From assembly GCA_013203525.1 (NCBI GenBank), contig JABMQB010000709.1, forward strand, positions 1-8,453: DNA of 8,453 bases, written 5' to 3'. The stretch is from Mariniphaga sp. (lineage in GTDB: Bacteria; Bacteroidota; Bacteroidia; Bacteroidales; Prolixibacteraceae). Positions 6,514-8,453 of this stretch are shown piece after piece (within the stretch, counting starts at the first letter, position 1; each line of letters starts with the position of its first letter). The notes beneath the pieces are model-generated. The model ran no database searches and was not told the origin of the DNA. It saw only the letters and a list, made by a program, of their open reading frames with translations. A program made the translations under genes and the position numbers.

Positions 6514-8088
6514 TTAGCCTTGCTTTAACTTTCTATCTTTAAGCTGGTTATTTTGCTTTTTAGCAAAATCTGCAAAATGCTTTAACAACTTTGCTTTTAC
6601 AGATTTGTATTTAGGTGAATGAAAGAAATTCTCAGTTTCTAATGGGTCGACCTTATAGTCATATAACTCACCAGCTTCTATTTTGTCCTCGTCAAATGAG
6701 GAGAAACTACGGTAATCGTCCTTTAACCATAGGGTAATACGATATTGATCTGTCCTTATAGAATATCCTTCGATACTACCTCGATTATACTGACTTACAG
6801 CATAATCTTTCACCCTAACTTCTGCCTTTTTCATCGTAGGCATTAAGCTTTCGCCCTGCAAAATTTCAGGAATCTCAATTCCAGTAGCTTCGCAAAGGGT
6901 TGGGAAAATATCTATAAATTCAACAGGATGAACATTTAGTCCGGAAGCCCCTCCCGGCACAGAAAATATTAAAGGAACTCTTGTTGCTTGTTCAAAATTA
7001 CTATGCTTACACCACATGGAATGATCGCCTAAATGCCAACCATGATCTCCCCAAAGAACAATCACCGTGTTTTTATCCAAACCATTCTTTTTCAGCTCCT
7101 GTAATAATTTTCCAATCTGAGCATCGACATGTGAAACACAGGCTTTATATCCATGTATCAATTCCTTTTGTTTCCATTCTGGCAAGTTATCTGAAAAGAT
7201 ATCTGTAAAAGATGCCAATGCAGGTATATCTGTATACGATTTCAATTCACCAGACCTATGGTAGGCCAATTCAGTTCCATTCTTTACTGGTTCCTGATAT
7301 TTAGCCAGCTCTATGTCCTCACGTTGATACAAATCCCAATATTTTTTTGGTGCTGTAAACGGTAAATGAGGTCGTTTGAATCCAACTGCCAAAAAGAATG
7401 GTTTTTCATCCTTAGCCATTTGCTTCATATACTTAATGGCATTATTAGTAATCTGTCCATCCTGGTATGCATCATCCTCCACATCGGCACATTCTACCGA
7501 AGGTTTAAAACGAGCAGCGACATAGGCATGAACATTCGTTTCTCCTTTAGATATAGCCTCTTCAGTATACTTCCGAACTTCCTTCTGATTCTCTTCTGAT
7601 GCGTAATACGATAATCCAGGAGGACCGTATTTTTCGGGATAGATATAGGTAGCACTTTCTTTATAAGGAATACTCCATGAAGGAGCATCACTTTGTTTAT
7701 CTACGCACCTATAGTCATAAATTTTACCAATAGCTACAGTGGTATATCCATTGTTTTTAAAATGTTGCGGTATCGATAAAATATCCGGATTCACATCACG
7801 CATACGAGTCCTCAAATCCCACACACGGGTATAATCAGGCCTCATGCCAGTCATTAAACTTGCTCTTGAAGGCCCACATATCGCTTGCTGACAATGTGCA
7901 TTGGTAAAAATAACACCACTTTTGGCCAGCTTATCAATGGCCGGTGTTTTAATGGTTTCGTCACCATAACATCCCAACATAGGCTTTAAGTCATCAATGG
8001 CAATAAATAGTACATTTTGCTGTTTTTGTGCCCATCCGGAAATTGTGAGCAACAAAATTAAAGCGACTAAAATATTCTTCATCTTCAT
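6514..8088 (-). CDS. Secreted sulfatase, S1 family, iduronate-2-sulfatase-like
   Basis: This 524-residue protein should hydrolyse sulfate esters, probably on a glycan, in the periplasm or outside the cell. The N-terminus is a signal peptide (about 1-20, ending GWAQ). Active-site features of family S1 are present: metal ligands D32-D33 in LFIAIDDLKP, the C-x-P-S-R signature C71-G-P-S-R75 in which Cys71 is converted to formylglycine, K122 in GKIYD, H241 in KRPHLPF, D348-H349 in WGDHGWHLGDH, and K361 in WCKHSNFEQATRVP. The C-terminal subdomain (about 425-524) has the usual GELYDYKVDPLETENF block near 473-488. The layout is that of iduronate-2-sulfatase-like enzymes, but the substrate cannot be read from sequence. 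D125 takes the place of the His seen in human iduronate-2-sulfatase. A maturase is needed for Cys71 and is not in the window. The start at 8086-8088 is followed by a second ATG two codons later (8080-8082); either gives a full signal peptide, and there is no clear Shine-Dalgarno. Confidence 0.95.
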   Translation of the reverse strand: MKMKNILVALILLLTISGWAQKQQNVLFIAIDDLKPMLGCYGDETIKTPAIDKLAKSGVIFTNAHCQQAICGPSRASLMTGMRPDYTRVWDLRTRMRDVNPDILSIPQHFKNNGYTTVAIGKIYDYRCVDKQSDAPSWSIPYKESATYIYPEKYGPPGLSYYASEENQKEVRKYTEEAISKGETNVHAYVAARFKPSVECADVEDDAYQDGQITNNAIKYMKQMAKDEKPFFLAVGFKRPHLPFTAPKKYWDLYQREDIELAKYQEPVKNGTELAYHRSGELKSYTDIPALASFTDIFSDNLPEWKQKELIHGYKACVSHVDAQIGKLLQELKKNGLDKNTVIVLWGDHGWHLGDHSMWCKHSNFEQATRVPLIFSVPGGASGLNVHPVEFIDIFPTLCEATGIEIPEILQGESLMPTMKKAEVRVKDYAVSQYNRGSIEGYSIRTDQYRITLWLKDDYRSFSSFDEDKIEAGELYDYKVDPLETENFFHSPKYKSVKAKLLKHFADFAKKQNNQLKDRKLKQG

Positions 8089-8453
8089 ATCTGTAAAAAT
8101 TTATTACTTAAATATCCAAATTGGCCACAATTGAATAGCCTTTTAATTTCATGACGATTTTTTTATAAAGTTAAATAAATAGCCATGCAATTTGACTTTT
8201 GTAATAATTCAATTAACAAGGTTTGTTTTATAAGGGTAACATTGATATTCATATAAATTGATTTTTTGGATTTGGTTGGCCAGGATTATAATATTCATAT
8301 TGTTGGAATCATTATAAATGCAGAACTATTCCAAATAAAGCATGGCATGATCAGGCCGTACTTGGCTGAATTGAAACACTTTTTAAATGTTCATCATTGA
8401 TTTTTTTACATTAATTGACCAATTGTCATTCAAAAATCATTTAAATTAAAATT
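8089..8453. other. Non-coding sequence upstream of the sulfatase (365 bp)
   Basis: This is very A/T-rich with no supportable gene on either strand. It must contain the sulfatase promoter unless the gene is transcribed from beyond the window, but I found no good TAnnTTTG match on the minus strand at a sensible distance. Small dyads are visible (CCAAATTGG at 8116-8124; an imperfect TGACCAATTGTCA at 8416-8428), but neither is long enough to call. Confidence 0.5.

Noticed and set aside
1..8453. CRISPR array, insertion sequence, tRNA or rRNA, or defence system
   Set aside because: I found no regularly spaced repeats, transposase motifs with terminal repeats, tRNA-like folds or defence-type domains on either strand.

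Overview
The window is AT-rich DNA that looks like a member of the Bacteroidota, probably an environmental Bacteroidia. Four things point there: two matches to the Bacteroidota-type promoter (TTG, about 19-20 bases, then TAnnTTTG); a TonB-dependent receptor with an N-terminal carboxypeptidase-regulatory-like domain; a DUF5916 outer-membrane-type protein; and weak or absent Shine-Dalgarno sequences before the starts. I cannot name the genus.

Layout. Bases 146-406 (+) hold a short secreted-protein ORF that I do not recognise with confidence and that may be a truncated gene. Bases 520-3176 (+) form a two-gene operon: a 135-residue lipoprotein whose stop codon overlaps by 4 bases (ATGA) the start of a 750-residue TonB-dependent receptor. 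A strong promoter match lies at 441-471, just upstream. Bases 3177-3582 are a non-coding convergent region with a good terminator hairpin at 3441-3473. Bases 3583-6210 (-) encode an 875-residue protein with a CBM9-like domain followed by a DUF5916 beta-barrel domain. Bases 6514-8088 (-) encode a secreted sulfatase of the iduronate-2-sulfatase-like group, with the formylglycine motif intact. The last 365 bases are non-coding upstream sequence.

How the genes relate. All five predicted products carry export signals, so the window is devoted to the cell envelope. The lipoprotein and receptor are probably made together and act together at the outer membrane to import an unknown ligand. The sulfatase would remove sulfate esters from a sulfated glycan or related substrate, but no SusC/SusD pair, glycoside hydrolase or sulfatase-maturing enzyme lies beside it, so this is not a complete polysaccharide utilisation locus as seen here. 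The DUF5916 gene lies on the same strand as the sulfatase, but a 303-base gap and its own promoter-like site suggest separate transcription.

I see no CRISPR array, insertion sequence, RNA gene or clear new defence system. The best items for a second look are the coupled lipoprotein/receptor pair, three copies of a TTCCAAT/ATTGGAA heptamer around the DUF5916 stop codon (the stop falls in a hairpin loop), the short ORF at the left end, and an Asp where human iduronate-2-sulfatase has an active-site His.
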